Source: Candidatus Protochlamydia amoebophila UWE25 (lineage in GTDB: Bacteria > Chlamydiota > Chlamydiia > Chlamydiales > Parachlamydiaceae). Taken from it: a DNA stretch of 64,000 nt. The notes below the pieces were generated by a model, which saw nothing but the letters and a program-made list of their open reading frames with translations, was not told where the DNA came from and did not search any database. Made by a program: the position numbers and the translations under genes. The stretch is taken from positions 62,001 through 126,000 of the forward strand of contig NC_005861.2 of NCBI RefSeq assembly GCF_000011565.2, given 5' to 3'. Shown piece by piece: positions 22,301 to 29,604 of the stretch (the first letter of the stretch is position 1; the number at the start of each line of letters is the position of its first letter).

Positions 22301-22643
22301 CTTCTTGCTCTAAGTCAATAAAAAAGCGAATTTTTAATTGAGAGATATCATCTAAGAAAAAGGCAATACTCATCGCCGCACATATTGTCTTAATGATTTC
22401 TGATTGTAACTCTTCAATCTGAAGCTTAAGAAGCTTGCAAAGTCCCTCTCTTACAACATCGATCTCATCTCTAGATGATTCCATCCATAAAGTTATTTTT
22501 TCTCTAGCTTTTTCTATCACTTTTTCTTTAGTAGACGGGTCTTGAAGATATTCATTGACCAATAGAGCAATGTCATCAAGTTGTGATTGCGGTGCGTGTA
22601 AGGGCAAGGGAAAAGATAAAGAAGTGGTACTATTCACAAACAT
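19362..22643 (-). CDS. Chimeric TPR-CHAT protein (copy 6): divergent TPR half fused to the shared CHAT half
   Basis: 1,093 residues, ATG start (MFVNSTTSLS) with GGAGG (complement of 22650-22654) about six bases upstream, a stronger ribosome site than the other copies have. Residues 1 to about 650 are not alignable by eye with the other copies except for scattered TPR consensus positions (for example AIKQYEKGLRLDQEHLETID). They lack the group A/B start and the IPKNLEKAVLRLF block. From about residue 660 (DFRRSRTLVSALTEKY) to the end the sequence is nearly identical to the majority CHAT subtype, with His near 946 (LACHG) and Cys near 1000 (SACFSG). This is a clear domain-level chimera. Either an older subfamily member had its CHAT half converted by a neighbour, or a fusion occurred. 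Confidence 0.93.
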   Translation of the reverse strand: MFVNSTTSLSFPLPLHAPQSQLDDIALLVNEYLQDPSTKEKVIEKAREKITLWMESSRDEIDVVREGLCKLLKLQIEELQSEIIKTICAAMSIAFFLDDISQLKIRFFIDLEQEVSALLDTHVHHKKDRETLSFLLALYQNIIYWLALHALLMEDPTSQLAITQVNLSTKEWFFLLLKEKDEESFTITAKEIANTLEQIQKPLSSSLLETIEKMKSEPKLAFLQIGTLCTKMGNWKQATDCYKYALLRCESIRPLRQYFLNQMNSEFFAGSKDPRAVETLCKLLKIAQEEKKKENQIDLYIALGELHYKQQNEKQAQFDFQKALEVAQSLSKDELVNTHKLLSTVYFRNGNCPQAANSLEQVQLLSEDKDITLWTRLGVAFIVKDQYSDALCFLQKGLKIARKQENNSLQLAKIHKELGGLYMYLGDFSRGKYHFEKALRKFQSSIFEEKEIPNSFGAELIEQLAYMDNSSGKKDLARAGYSFVSMFHPRDEDSPKTSSDYYKKGHLLLSQRNFHEAIKQYEKGLRLDQEHLETIDDQLTFGLVEACLEAKEHIKAIEYLQKVIPLYHAQEELSTKAEAHYSLGLFYILENDLNAAKECFKNSIDDFFIIQKKIESNKEWNITFFERQARAYLGLEFVLIKQQNKGKEEALSFSDFRRSRTLVSALTEKYKVQKDHSLSSSRLKSQEMQTFAHKLNTCFIIYSFVSESTDLKNASTDYITAWVIPPQGEITCQQLPLGILTEEVKETTQVFKTFPFIVEPTVAKRRPFIRPKKTRGSATYTFLDELTRGDSDESTNSAVLQTFKERLSLWYETLIAPLESYLPKDPQQVVTIIPDGFLAQIPFAAFLDKEGTYLIEKHPISIAPSIGILKLLDEIPKNFSENSLVIGNPATPHSKDALPLAEKEAQTIVAPLLATTSERTLLQDNATAQRALEGMRDARWIHLACHGSTGAKPEEKLDPHSVFEGLFKLAPDEEHIQGYLHAQEIVPLTLRTELVFMSACFSGRGKLHREGSVGPVWSFLAAGALSTVATYWRLPDSDLTLQMVDTFYRHLLGIEVEKLNKAQALQKAMLMAIEQKREKPHLWGAFFLSGLHE

Positions 22644-22794
22644 GAAATACCTCCACGAAAGATTTACGAAATAAATTTTATTTTTGTAAACTTTGAAATC
22701 TGTCTAGCATGAAACATAGTGTAATTTATTAATTCAACTTAATAAAACATAAATTTATATGCATCCAAAAACATAACTACCATGGATCAATCAA

Positions 22795-22884
22795 ATGACT
22801 CAAGGCAACGTGTTATGGCTATATAGGTGGGGAGCTGTATTAGCAGCTGCAACAATTTTTGTTTTAAGCCTTAAAATAGCTTAA
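22795..22884 (+). CDS. Possible 29-aa membrane peptide
   Basis: A short plus-strand ORF encodes 29 residues of which VLAAATIFVLSLKIA would form one membrane segment. It has no Shine-Dalgarno sequence and lies in the promoter region of the divergent copy 6 gene. It may be chance or a remnant. I know no family for it. Confidence 0.15.
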   Translation: MTQGNVLWLYRWGAVLAAATIFVLSLKIA

Positions 22885-22916
22885 AATTGGATCCAAAAGA
22901 AAAAAGGAGAAAACCT

Positions 22917-23063
22917 ATGATCGAAAATAGAGTGGCTTTTTCTAGGAAGGTAAAGAATAAAATTTTATTAGATTTATTTTATTGTCTGCAGCGATCGATT
23001 ATACCTTTTAGCATATGCATAACAAAATCTTTCATTTTTAATTTAATCAGCTGTAATTTGTAA
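22917..23063 (+). CDS. Possible small protein (48 aa), unknown
   Basis: ATG 22917-22919 is preceded by AAGGAG (22904-22909) with seven bases between, a strong ribosome site and the main reason to list it. The product (MIENRVAFSRKVKNKILL...) is basic at the start and hydrophobic and cysteine-containing towards the end. It ends at TAA 23061-23063, next to the CHAT remnant. It is one of very few plus-strand candidates in the window. No family recognised; could be a truncated gene. Confidence 0.3.
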   Translation: MIENRVAFSRKVKNKILLDLFYCLQRSIIPFSICITKSFIFNLISCNL

Positions 23064-23083
23064 TTGAGTATTAAATCAATTTT

Positions 23084-23430
23084 TTTAGCAAAGAATAAGC
23101 GACGCGATAAGAATGGCTTCTGTCGGGAGCGAGCTTCGAAGGTCCTTCGAAAACAGAATGGGGATCAAGTTTTTCTTTTGATTTTGCATCTGTCGAACCA
23201 TGACAGGCAAGATGGATCCAACGCGAATCCTGCATCCCCTCTGAAACGCGCTGGGTTGTGGTGCTACCTTGTAAAAAAAAATTTCTTGGGTTGTTTAATT
23301 AGAGGGAAGGGACAATTGCCTGAGCTTTTTTCGCAAACGGTAATGTGTCTTTTGGGTAAGGTGTTGTAAGATTCCCAATGACGAGAGAATTCTTTGAAAA
23401 ATCTTTAGGAACTTCATCAATAATTTAGCT
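23084..23430 (-). pseudogene. CHAT-domain remnant (broken TPR-CHAT copy)
   Basis: The minus strand reads, with frame changes, LDEVPKDFSKNSLVIGN, then TPYPKDTLPFAKKAQAIV, then QRVSEGMQDSRWIHLACHG and KEKLDPHSVFEG, ending in SKLAPDRSHSYRVAYSL. This is the middle of the CHAT domain including the catalytic His motif, but not the Cys motif or the C-terminus. A stop after the IVPSL block and length changes around the poly-A tract at 23273-23281 confirm decay. Immediately to its right, 23440-23485 reads ELAHLTSLK, a piece of leucine-rich repeat, so the CHAT fragment is joined to debris of the neighbouring LRR gene. It shows that the array once extended here, or that recombination placed a fragment here. 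Confidence 0.85.
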
Positions 23431-23500
23431 ATTTCTATGATACAGTTTAGCTTTTAAGGATGTCAAATGTGCTAATTCAGATCGTTATAAGAATGGTTTT

Positions 23501-25105
23501 TTAAATCAAAATTAAATTTGGATTAGCTAATAAAGTTCTAAAATGCGTTAACTTAAATCTAACATCAGCGAAATGTTCGCAATGATTCAAATTTAGTTGC
23601 TGTAAATTAGTTAAGGACGTCAAATGTGTTAGCCCAGCTTCAGTAAGATAAATGCATCCGCTCAGATTTAAATGTTGTAAAGCCACTAAGGATGCTAAAC
23701 GTTCTAATCCAGCATTGGTGAGACTATTGCACCAGCTCAGATCTAAATGTTTTAAAGTTACTAAGGGTGTCAAATGCGCTAATCCTGCGTCAGTAATAAA
23801 AGCGCATCCACTGAGGTTCAAATACTGTAAAGCTACTAAGGGTTTTAAATGCGCTAATCCTGCGTCAGTAATAAAAGCGCATCCACTGAGGTTCAAATAC
23901 TGTAAAGCTACTAAGGGTTTTAAATGCGCTAATCCTGCGTCAGTAATAAAAGCGCATCCACTGAGGTTCAAATACTGTAAAGCTATTAAAGATTTAAAAT
24001 GCGCTAATCCTTTATTGGTGAGCTTATCGCAACAGCTTAAATTCAAATATTGCAAATTTGTTAAGGATGTCAAACTTGCTAATCCATCGTCAGTTAGATT
24101 GTGGCAGGCCTGAAGATGAAGTGCTTTTAAATTTTTACAATTTTTTAACGCTAAGAGATGGGCATCGGTCAAGTGGGCATTTTCTGAAAAATTGAGTTTT
24201 TCTATCTCATTTGAGAAGTAATTTAAAATTTTTTTAAATTCTGCTAAATGAGGCGTCTGGTTTAATAATAAACTTGCAACTATGGGCTGTAAATAATTTT
24301 TTAAAGCACTTAAGCGATATTGATGCGCGAAATTTAAGGATTCTCTTAATTTTGCTAGGTTTTCTTCGTTGAAATTAAATAAGTCAAGTTCCTCTGATTT
24401 ATAGGCATCAATCAGCTGTTCTTCTAAATTTTTCACAACATCTGTCAGTAGATAATAATCTGCTAGCTGAATGAAAGAAGTAATGTCTTCCACAGGAACT
24501 TTAAAATTAGCATTCATTAGACAAAAGAGTAGACTGGTAAACTCTTCTTTTTGTGTCAAAACGAGAGGATTTTGAAGAGTTTCTTTAAAATTTCCCGACC
24601 AAAGGACCCTAAAATAGGGCGATTTTTCCATTAACAAAGATTTTTGAGAACTTGTAATGTTTAGAAAAGTGTTATTTTGAAATCTTACTTTAAATACTTG
24701 AGGTAAAGGTGAAAGACTAGAAGATTGAATTGCAAATGCCTCAATTCCTTCTAGGGTATTTGAAGGTTCTAATAAAACTTCGTTTTCGTACTCAAGATTA
24801 TTAATAGTTTCCTGAGAGCGGATTCTTGTTAAAGATATATCAGATGATGGAGGGCGACTTGTAATAAATTTGGGAATGGTAATTTCTTTTCTGCTCCAAA
24901 AGTTTTCTCTCCATGGAGTTTGAAGCTGATCTTTTTTGAGATAACCAAAAAATAGGTTTAGGAAACTCTGGAAGATTGTTATGCAAAATAAACTAACACG
25001 TTCAGAGAACTTTAAACAGTTATTCGATTCATAGTAGTAGGTAGCTGGATTGGAGAAAGTAATTTTAGGAGTAAACCTTAGATTATGAATAGTCAAATTC
25101 ACCAT
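23501..25105 (-). CDS. BTB/POZ-domain leucine-rich-repeat protein
   Basis: 534 residues, ATG start without an obvious Shine-Dalgarno site. Residues 35-56 are hydrophobic (SLFCITIFQSFLNLFFGYL). About 137-235 is a BTB/POZ fold: VFKVRFQNNTFLNITSSQK, SPYFRVLWSGNFKE, then FIQLADYYLLTDVVKNLEEQL. About 240-300 is a helical BACK-like link. About 310-515 holds eight cysteine-containing LRRs of 25 residues (LQYLNLSGCxxITDAGLAHL), the AMN1/FBXL type. In eukaryotes BTB proteins recruit substrates to cullin-3 ubiquitin ligases and such LRRs bind substrate. A bacterial protein combining both is most simply an effector that acts in the host cell; that is inference. Three LRR units are nearly identical at DNA level. 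The U-box gene lies next upstream. Confidence 0.85.
   Translation of the reverse strand: MVNLTIHNLRFTPKITFSNPATYYYESNNCLKFSERVSLFCITIFQSFLNLFFGYLKKDQLQTPWRENFWSRKEITIPKFITSRPPSSDISLTRIRSQETINNLEYENEVLLEPSNTLEGIEAFAIQSSSLSPLPQVFKVRFQNNTFLNITSSQKSLLMEKSPYFRVLWSGNFKETLQNPLVLTQKEEFTSLLFCLMNANFKVPVEDITSFIQLADYYLLTDVVKNLEEQLIDAYKSEELDLFNFNEENLAKLRESLNFAHQYRLSALKNYLQPIVASLLLNQTPHLAEFKKILNYFSNEIEKLNFSENAHLTDAHLLALKNCKNLKALHLQACHNLTDDGLASLTSLTNLQYLNLSCCDKLTNKGLAHFKSLIALQYLNLSGCAFITDAGLAHLKPLVALQYLNLSGCAFITDAGLAHLKPLVALQYLNLSGCAFITDAGLAHLTPLVTLKHLDLSWCNSLTNAGLERLASLVALQHLNLSGCIYLTEAGLTHLTSLTNLQQLNLNHCEHFADVRFKLTHFRTLLANPNLILI
23775..23999 (-). repeat. Three tandem 75-bp repeats within the LRR region
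   Basis: Units at 23775-23849, 23850-23924 and 23925-23999. The first two are identical over all 75 bases, and the third is identical for about the first 60 and then diverges. Each encodes one 25-residue LRR, so copy-number change keeps the frame. DNA-level identity means recent amplification. Confidence 0.95.
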
Positions 25106-26034
25106 CCAAATTGTATAAATAATGTATTTAATTTTTTAATATAAAATATGAGTGAATATTATTGCAATAAAGACCCAATTAAATTTGAAAGAAATTTTAA
25201 TTTTATTGATTAATAGGGCTGTTAAAGAATCAGTAAAAATTGATATGGATTAAATGCAAAACATTAATCTTTAATATCAAAGATAATATATCAAAGTTGC
25301 CTAAGTTCATCGAATCAAGGCTAAAAAAAATATTTTTTTAGCAATAGTTAGTGAGAATTTTTTGCAGACTAATGGTGAAAAGATTAAACAAAAATAAGCT
25401 ATATGAGTCATCTTTGAATACCTTCTCAAAATAGTTCCTTTTCACTATGTTCTTTTGAATTGTTAAATTCTTTGATGAATAAATTGTCTTTATAACTTTC
25501 GTCTATGTTTCTTCGACTGGAATTAGCACAGACATTAAAAAACTTCTTTTGACTTTGATGAAGTAGATTTGAGATTTTCTAAGAAATCATTTATGATGAT
25601 GGGCTATTAACTTTCTCATTTCTATTTTATATCTTTTCATTACTTCTAGTTTTTGGTGTATAAGTTCTTTCATGAATTCAGGGATTTTGTTTTAAAACAG
25701 TATATCGCGGTCTAGTAAAATTGACCTGCCCATTTTTCCAGCGCACTAACTAAATGATGATTTTAGAAATTTCTTTGTGATTTACAGGAGAGTAATCTGC
25801 AAGAGGAGATTAAATCATTTAAATGTGCTGGCATATTTAATACTTCGCTAAATTTTAAAATAAATCACTTTTGTGAAATAACATAAAAAAATTACGTTCT
25901 GTCCGCTTTGTTATAACTAACGATATAGCCCTAAATTTTTTATTCTCATTTGGATTGACATTGGCACAAGTTCTAGGCAAAAAATGGATTGATAATGATT
26001 CATAGCTAATTGAGCAAGGTTTGGACAAGCTTGA
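25106..26034. other. Gene-poor spacer with decayed sequence
   Basis: About 930 AT-rich bases between the BTB-LRR and U-box genes, with many stops in all frames. The only recognisable piece is the U-box-protein paralogue fragment at 25587-25685. An open minus-strand stretch just right of it (about 25690-25790, LVRWKNGQVNFTRPRYTVLKQ) may belong to the same or another decayed gene; I do not recognise it. Nothing else is identifiable. Confidence 0.6.
25587..25685 (-). pseudogene. Fragment of a decayed paralogue of the U-box coiled-coil protein
   Basis: The minus strand reads EFMKELIHQKLEVMKRYKIE then MRKLIAHHHK and a stop. The neighbouring intact U-box protein has LMKELMQEHKIEKREHKLEI then QKLLEDHK at its coiled-coil start. 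The DNA also matches: ATAAGTTCTTTCATGAATTC here, ATAAGTTCTTTCATTAACTC in the intact gene. Only about 33 codons are left and no U-box is visible, so it is non-functional. Confidence 0.55.
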
Positions 26035-26074
26035 GTTAATCTAAATTTGAAATTTTTTTCAAATTTAGATTAAC
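26035..26074 (-). terminator. Strong hairpin downstream of the U-box gene
   Basis: A perfect 16-bp inverted repeat, GTTAATCTAAATTTGA (26035-26050) with its complement at 26059-26074 and an 8-base loop. It begins 14 bases beyond the stop of the U-box gene, where a transcription terminator is expected. The run of U that would complete a classical intrinsic terminator is not directly after the stem on this strand, so stem strength is the main argument. Confidence 0.55.
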
Positions 26075-26088
26075 CAAAACAAAAATTT

Positions 26089-26946
26089 TTATTTTGTCTC
26101 TACTGGTGGATAATATTTTTCTATCTTATTTTTTAGTTCTTTTAACTTTCTTCCTTCAGCTTCAATTTCTGTATCAGTTATCGTAGATTTATTAAGAAGC
26201 TCTTGTTCTTTAAGCGTTATATTTCTTGTGGAAATAGCATCGTTATAACGAGGAAAAAGGTATGAAAATAGTCTATCTGCTGCACTCATTGTCTCAAAAT
26301 TCTTAACTTTTTTCTCCAAAATGGTATTTTTATCCTTAAGAATAGAACACTGGTTTAAAATATTAGCACTTGTATTTAAAGATTCTTTTGCGTCGCGTGC
26401 AAGAGGTCTAAAATCTTCTAAGAAACTTTTATGATCTTCTAGTAATTTTTGTATCTCTAATTTATGCTCTCGCTTTTCTATTTTATGCTCTTGCATAAGT
26501 TCTTTCATTAACTCAAGGGAGGTTTTTTTTTCAGAAGTATACTTTTTAGTAAATTCTTCTACTTCTTCTTGGGCACTAGCTAAATTATAATTTTTAACCA
26601 GTTTGTTCACATCTAGAATTTTACTAGGGTCCATAGGACATGTAAATGGAGTTCCTCTTGCAATTGCTCTGTTATAAATTTGCATGATTGCTTCTTGTTC
26701 AAATGTATGTCCACATTCATCTACAACCGGATCTACAAATGGGCTGAGAGTAATAGGGCAATTAAAGGATGTAAAAATTACTTCTTCTTCAACAGGAAGC
26801 ATATTCTTGGCTATGACAGAAATTTTATTCTCGGAAGTAAGAGAACAATTATTCATTTCACATACATTTTCTTCCCATACAACTTCTTTTGGTTGATTTA
26901 AAGAATCAATGGGATTACACATTGAAGAATTTAAATTTATTGACAT
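26089..26946 (-). CDS. U-box domain coiled-coil protein, putative E3 ubiquitin ligase effector
   Basis: 285 residues from ATG 26944-26946, chosen over an upstream GTG at 26955 because AGGAG ends eight bases before the ATG and overlaps the GTG. Residues about 58-130 form a U-box: FNCPITLSPFVDPVVDECGH, TFEQEAI, then FTCPMDPSKIL and NYNLASAQEEVEEF. U-boxes bind host E2 enzymes through a RING-like fold without zinc. The conserved CPIT, the PVV turn and the H of CGHTFE are present. The rest (about 130-285) is charged and heptad-like, a coiled coil that could dimerise or bind a target. Bacteria lack ubiquitin, so action in the host after secretion is the natural inference; no secretion signal can be demonstrated. 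A strong hairpin follows the gene. Confidence 0.85.
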   Translation of the reverse strand: MSINLNSSMCNPIDSLNQPKEVVWEENVCEMNNCSLTSENKISVIAKNMLPVEEEVIFTSFNCPITLSPFVDPVVDECGHTFEQEAIMQIYNRAIARGTPFTCPMDPSKILDVNKLVKNYNLASAQEEVEEFTKKYTSEKKTSLELMKELMQEHKIEKREHKLEIQKLLEDHKSFLEDFRPLARDAKESLNTSANILNQCSILKDKNTILEKKVKNFETMSAADRLFSYLFPRYNDAISTRNITLKEQELLNKSTITDTEIEAEGRKLKELKNKIEKYYPPVETK

Positions 26947-26955
26947 ATTTAACAC

Positions 26956-27669
26956 TCCTATAAAATTTAAAATAAAATGTTTCTCTGAAATGAGATAAAA
27001 ACCGTATTTTATTACGCTTTACCTTACTTAATCTAGATAAACAACAAAGCTTTAAATTTAATTTAGAAAAGTAATTGTTATATAACTGCTTATTCATAGT
27101 TATCAAAGGATATCTATATGAGCAATACAAAAACTTTCCCTTTTTTTTATCAATCTTTTTTTAAAAAAATGATAAATAGATGGCAATTGTCTAATCAAAT
27201 TATATCTCTTAACTGCAGTTTTTTAATTTATGTTAAAATGAAAAGAAAGAGGAGAAAGTACACGAAATAATTAGTTTTTTTGGAATTTTTGTAACGATGA
27301 TTATGATGTTTTACAAAAATTATAAACTTTCATTTTTTCATGTAAAATATGGAGAGTACAAAATCAGCAAATTACAATTATTTAAAGTTTACCTGTCTCC
27401 AAATAATTGCTAACGATTGCTTTCAAGGGTGTTTTTTTTCATCTTTTTCTTTGTAAATTTTACTCAGTTTATTTTTTGCATAATGAATGAGCTGAGAAAT
27501 ATAATTAAATAGTACTGGATGACTGGAAAGATGGTAAGTCTGATTTTTATTAAATCAGCTGCTATGTGGCTGAAGTCGCATAGGAAAAAAAAGCTTCTGA
27601 TAGCTCTGTAACTAACTTATGATATTTAGAAAATTGATAAAAAAATTATGAATAAAGAGTAAATATGTA
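26956..27669. other. Gene-free AT-rich spacer
   Basis: About 715 bases between the U-box and protease genes. It includes the U-box gene's leader with its AGGAG site. An imperfect AT-rich inverted repeat, TTTATCA (27147-27153) with TGATAAA (27171-27177), encloses a T7-A7 run. I see no gene longer than about 40 codons with a ribosome site and no recognisable remnant. Confidence 0.5.
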
Positions 27670-27698
27670 GGTTCTCGTTTGCGGAGCAAATGAAAACC
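27670..27698 (-). terminator. Hairpin downstream of the serine protease gene
   Basis: A 13-bp stem with three-base loop (GGTTCTCGTTTGC paired with GCAAATGAAAACC, 11 of 13 Watson-Crick) starts 38 bases beyond the stop of the protease gene. Stem and position suit a transcription terminator, but there is no clear poly-U tail. Confidence 0.4.
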
Positions 27699-27736
27699 CA
27701 ATAAATCTAATTTTATAAGTTGAGTTAGGTTAAAAA

Positions 27737-28789
27737 TCATCCAACGTCTTGGATAAGGGTAAAACTTTCTTTAAATACTTTAATAATTCTTTGAGTGGGA
27801 TAAACATTATTTAATAAATAATCATTTCCTATTACCCTTGTTAATATATGATAAAACTCAGGCTGCCCTTCCTTATTGTATGCTACATTATAATGAGGAT
27901 TAGGGGAAATCGCATAAGTAATTTGAGAATCTGCTACTCCTTCCTTGTGAATCCTGATCCATCTATTGCCTTTCCCTTCGCCTATTTCTGTATAAAAAAA
28001 CTTAGCAATGACTAGTTGTTTTTTAATTGGATCAGTAAACTTTACATGACCGTTTATCCTTAGCTTCTCCTCTTCCATATCTCCTGGTTTTACTGTTAAG
28101 GGTGACCAATTTAAATAACTTGAATCTACTACTTTAATTTTTGAAAGTATGTAGTCAGCATTACGGTCGCCTCCTTTTTGTGCTTGTTCAAGTATTGCGT
28201 AAAGTGCATTCATTGTTAGCCCTTCACTATTTCCCTGGTGCATAGCATGGACATAGCCATTCTGTAGAAACATTTTAGGAGCTCCCGATTCTTCAGGACT
28301 TGTTTGAGGAGAGGCTAAATTTTCTCGCATAGTATAAGGTCCACTCACAGGAGTAAAAGACCTCGCGTACATATTTAAAGATGAACCTTCTAACTTGCGA
28401 TATATTTGAACCGAATCTCCTACGCCTGTGTTCAAATCTAAAATGACTGGCTTGAATCGACCTTCTTTTATCCATAAGATGGCGAAATCTACCCCATAGT
28501 TAGATCCATCAAAAACAACTTCTATTGGTCCAAAAATTCCTCTAATTTCAATTTCTCCTTCCAAACAATGTCGACATGTCAATAGAAGATTTGGAGCTAT
28601 AGCAAAACAATTTCCCTTAAATGAACCATGAATTCCTACAATGGAATAGATTGCGTCACCAAGGTTTTTTACAAAATATATTATTGGGGAGCGTTGGTTC
28701 TGTAGATATTCATAAATCCTTATTTCCCGGTTAATTTCATTAGAGTTAAAGATAGAATAAAATTGTGCACCACCAGAAATTGGCATCAT
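27737..28789 (-). CDS. Trypsin-like serine protease (chymotrypsin fold), no signal peptide seen
   Basis: 350 residues, ATG start with AAGGGA upstream. The first half reads as a chymotrypsin-fold peptidase. CFAIAPNLLLTCRHCLEG places the catalytic His at about residue 74, NYGVDFAILWI the Asp at about 101, and EESGAPKMFLQNGYVHAMHQG the nucleophile Ser at about 168. The Ser motif is ESGAP where GDSGGP is usual. Residues about 220-350 are an extra C-terminal region (AYNKEGQPEFYHILTRVIGN) I do not recognise, possibly substrate- or toxin-like. No leader peptide or membrane segment is obvious, so export would need a dedicated system such as type III secretion. Its setting next to U-box and BTB-LRR genes suggests an effector. 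It stands alone, with a hairpin downstream. Confidence 0.75.
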   Translation of the reverse strand: MMPISGGAQFYSIFNSNEINREIRIYEYLQNQRSPIIYFVKNLGDAIYSIVGIHGSFKGNCFAIAPNLLLTCRHCLEGEIEIRGIFGPIEVVFDGSNYGVDFAILWIKEGRFKPVILDLNTGVGDSVQIYRKLEGSSLNMYARSFTPVSGPYTMRENLASPQTSPEESGAPKMFLQNGYVHAMHQGNSEGLTMNALYAILEQAQKGGDRNADYILSKIKVVDSSYLNWSPLTVKPGDMEEEKLRINGHVKFTDPIKKQLVIAKFFYTEIGEGKGNRWIRIHKEGVADSQITYAISPNPHYNVAYNKEGQPEFYHILTRVIGNDYLLNNVYPTQRIIKVFKESFTLIQDVG

Positions 28790-29604
28790 ATAAATATTTC
28801 CCTTAGATAAATTTTAAGTCATTTAATTTTAGATCATTACATCCAATGGCTAACCACTTTTTATTTTTTAATCATTAAATATATTTTGAGGTTAAATTTT
28901 GGCGTTTTTACGTTAAAAGAATGATGTGTGAAAGTAAAGAAATATGACATTTCAAAACAAAATTAACATGTTAAAATGGGAAATAGGCTTAATTTTGCAA
29001 CCATTGCTCAATGGTCCTTGGATCCCATCAATATTTTGATGAAAGAAGACTACGCTTAACAGTATAAAAAAGAAAAACTAAGTTTAGTGGTCAAGATAAA
29101 AGCTAAAGGCTATCGAATAAAAAGTTTAACAATAAAGCAAAAAATGCAGAAGGAATTAAAGAAAATTACTGAAAAAAATTTTAAAAATTATTAATCATAT
29201 CCAGTAAAAGATTTTTCATTGTTACTATTTAGATAGCAGAGACGGCTGCTAGAAATATAGATTTACCAATGTAAAATGGAATTTTAATTTTTAGTTTGTG
29301 TTGTCTGTTTCCATACTGTTTCCTTTAACGAATATTAGTTTAGAACTATTCGAGAATAGCATTGTTCTTCTGTATGTATTTTTATTAAAAAATATATAAA
29401 GTTTTTATTTCTAAATGTACTGTTTTTCCGAAGACCTCGTTAGCATTTAACGTTTATCTTATTAGAAAAATCTCCACACATAAAGCAGAAAGCTTTCTGG
29501 GTAAATAAGTTGGTATATTCGTTATCTAATTTGATAATGATTAGTAAATTCTGCTTAAAGTTTGTAAAATTTTTAGACAAAATACCGTAAAATTTCTTTT
29601 TTCT
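28790..29604. other. Gene-poor spacer with a possible decayed small ORF and shared repeat sequence
   Basis: About 815 bases. Plus strand 28976-29194 stays in one frame across a single TAA (29057-29059): MGNRLNFATIAQWSLDPINI before it and a lysine-rich 44-codon stretch after it. No family recognised. The part 29216-29580 resembles the spacer right of the array at 52310-52560 (for example GCTAGAAATATAGATTTA here, GTTAGAAATATAGTTTTA there). Both flanks of the right-hand CHAT block therefore carry related non-coding sequence. Confidence 0.45.

Noticed and set aside
23775-23999. Regular 75-bp direct repeats as a CRISPR array
   Set aside because: There are no spacers; the units are contiguous, keep the reading frame and encode leucine-rich repeats.
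23652-24113. 153-aa plus-strand ORF with repeated HPLRFKYCKA units
   Set aside because: It is the antisense of the LRR region; its repeats follow from the 75-bp repeats on the other strand.
26915-27130. 71-aa minus-strand ORF upstream of the U-box gene
   Set aside because: It overlaps the U-box start and its ribosome site, and its composition is what AT-rich random sequence gives.
28976-29194. Possible gene interrupted by one TAA
   Set aside because: Lysine/isoleucine-rich composition expected from AT-rich DNA, no ribosome site and no recognised family; kept only as a note on the spacer.
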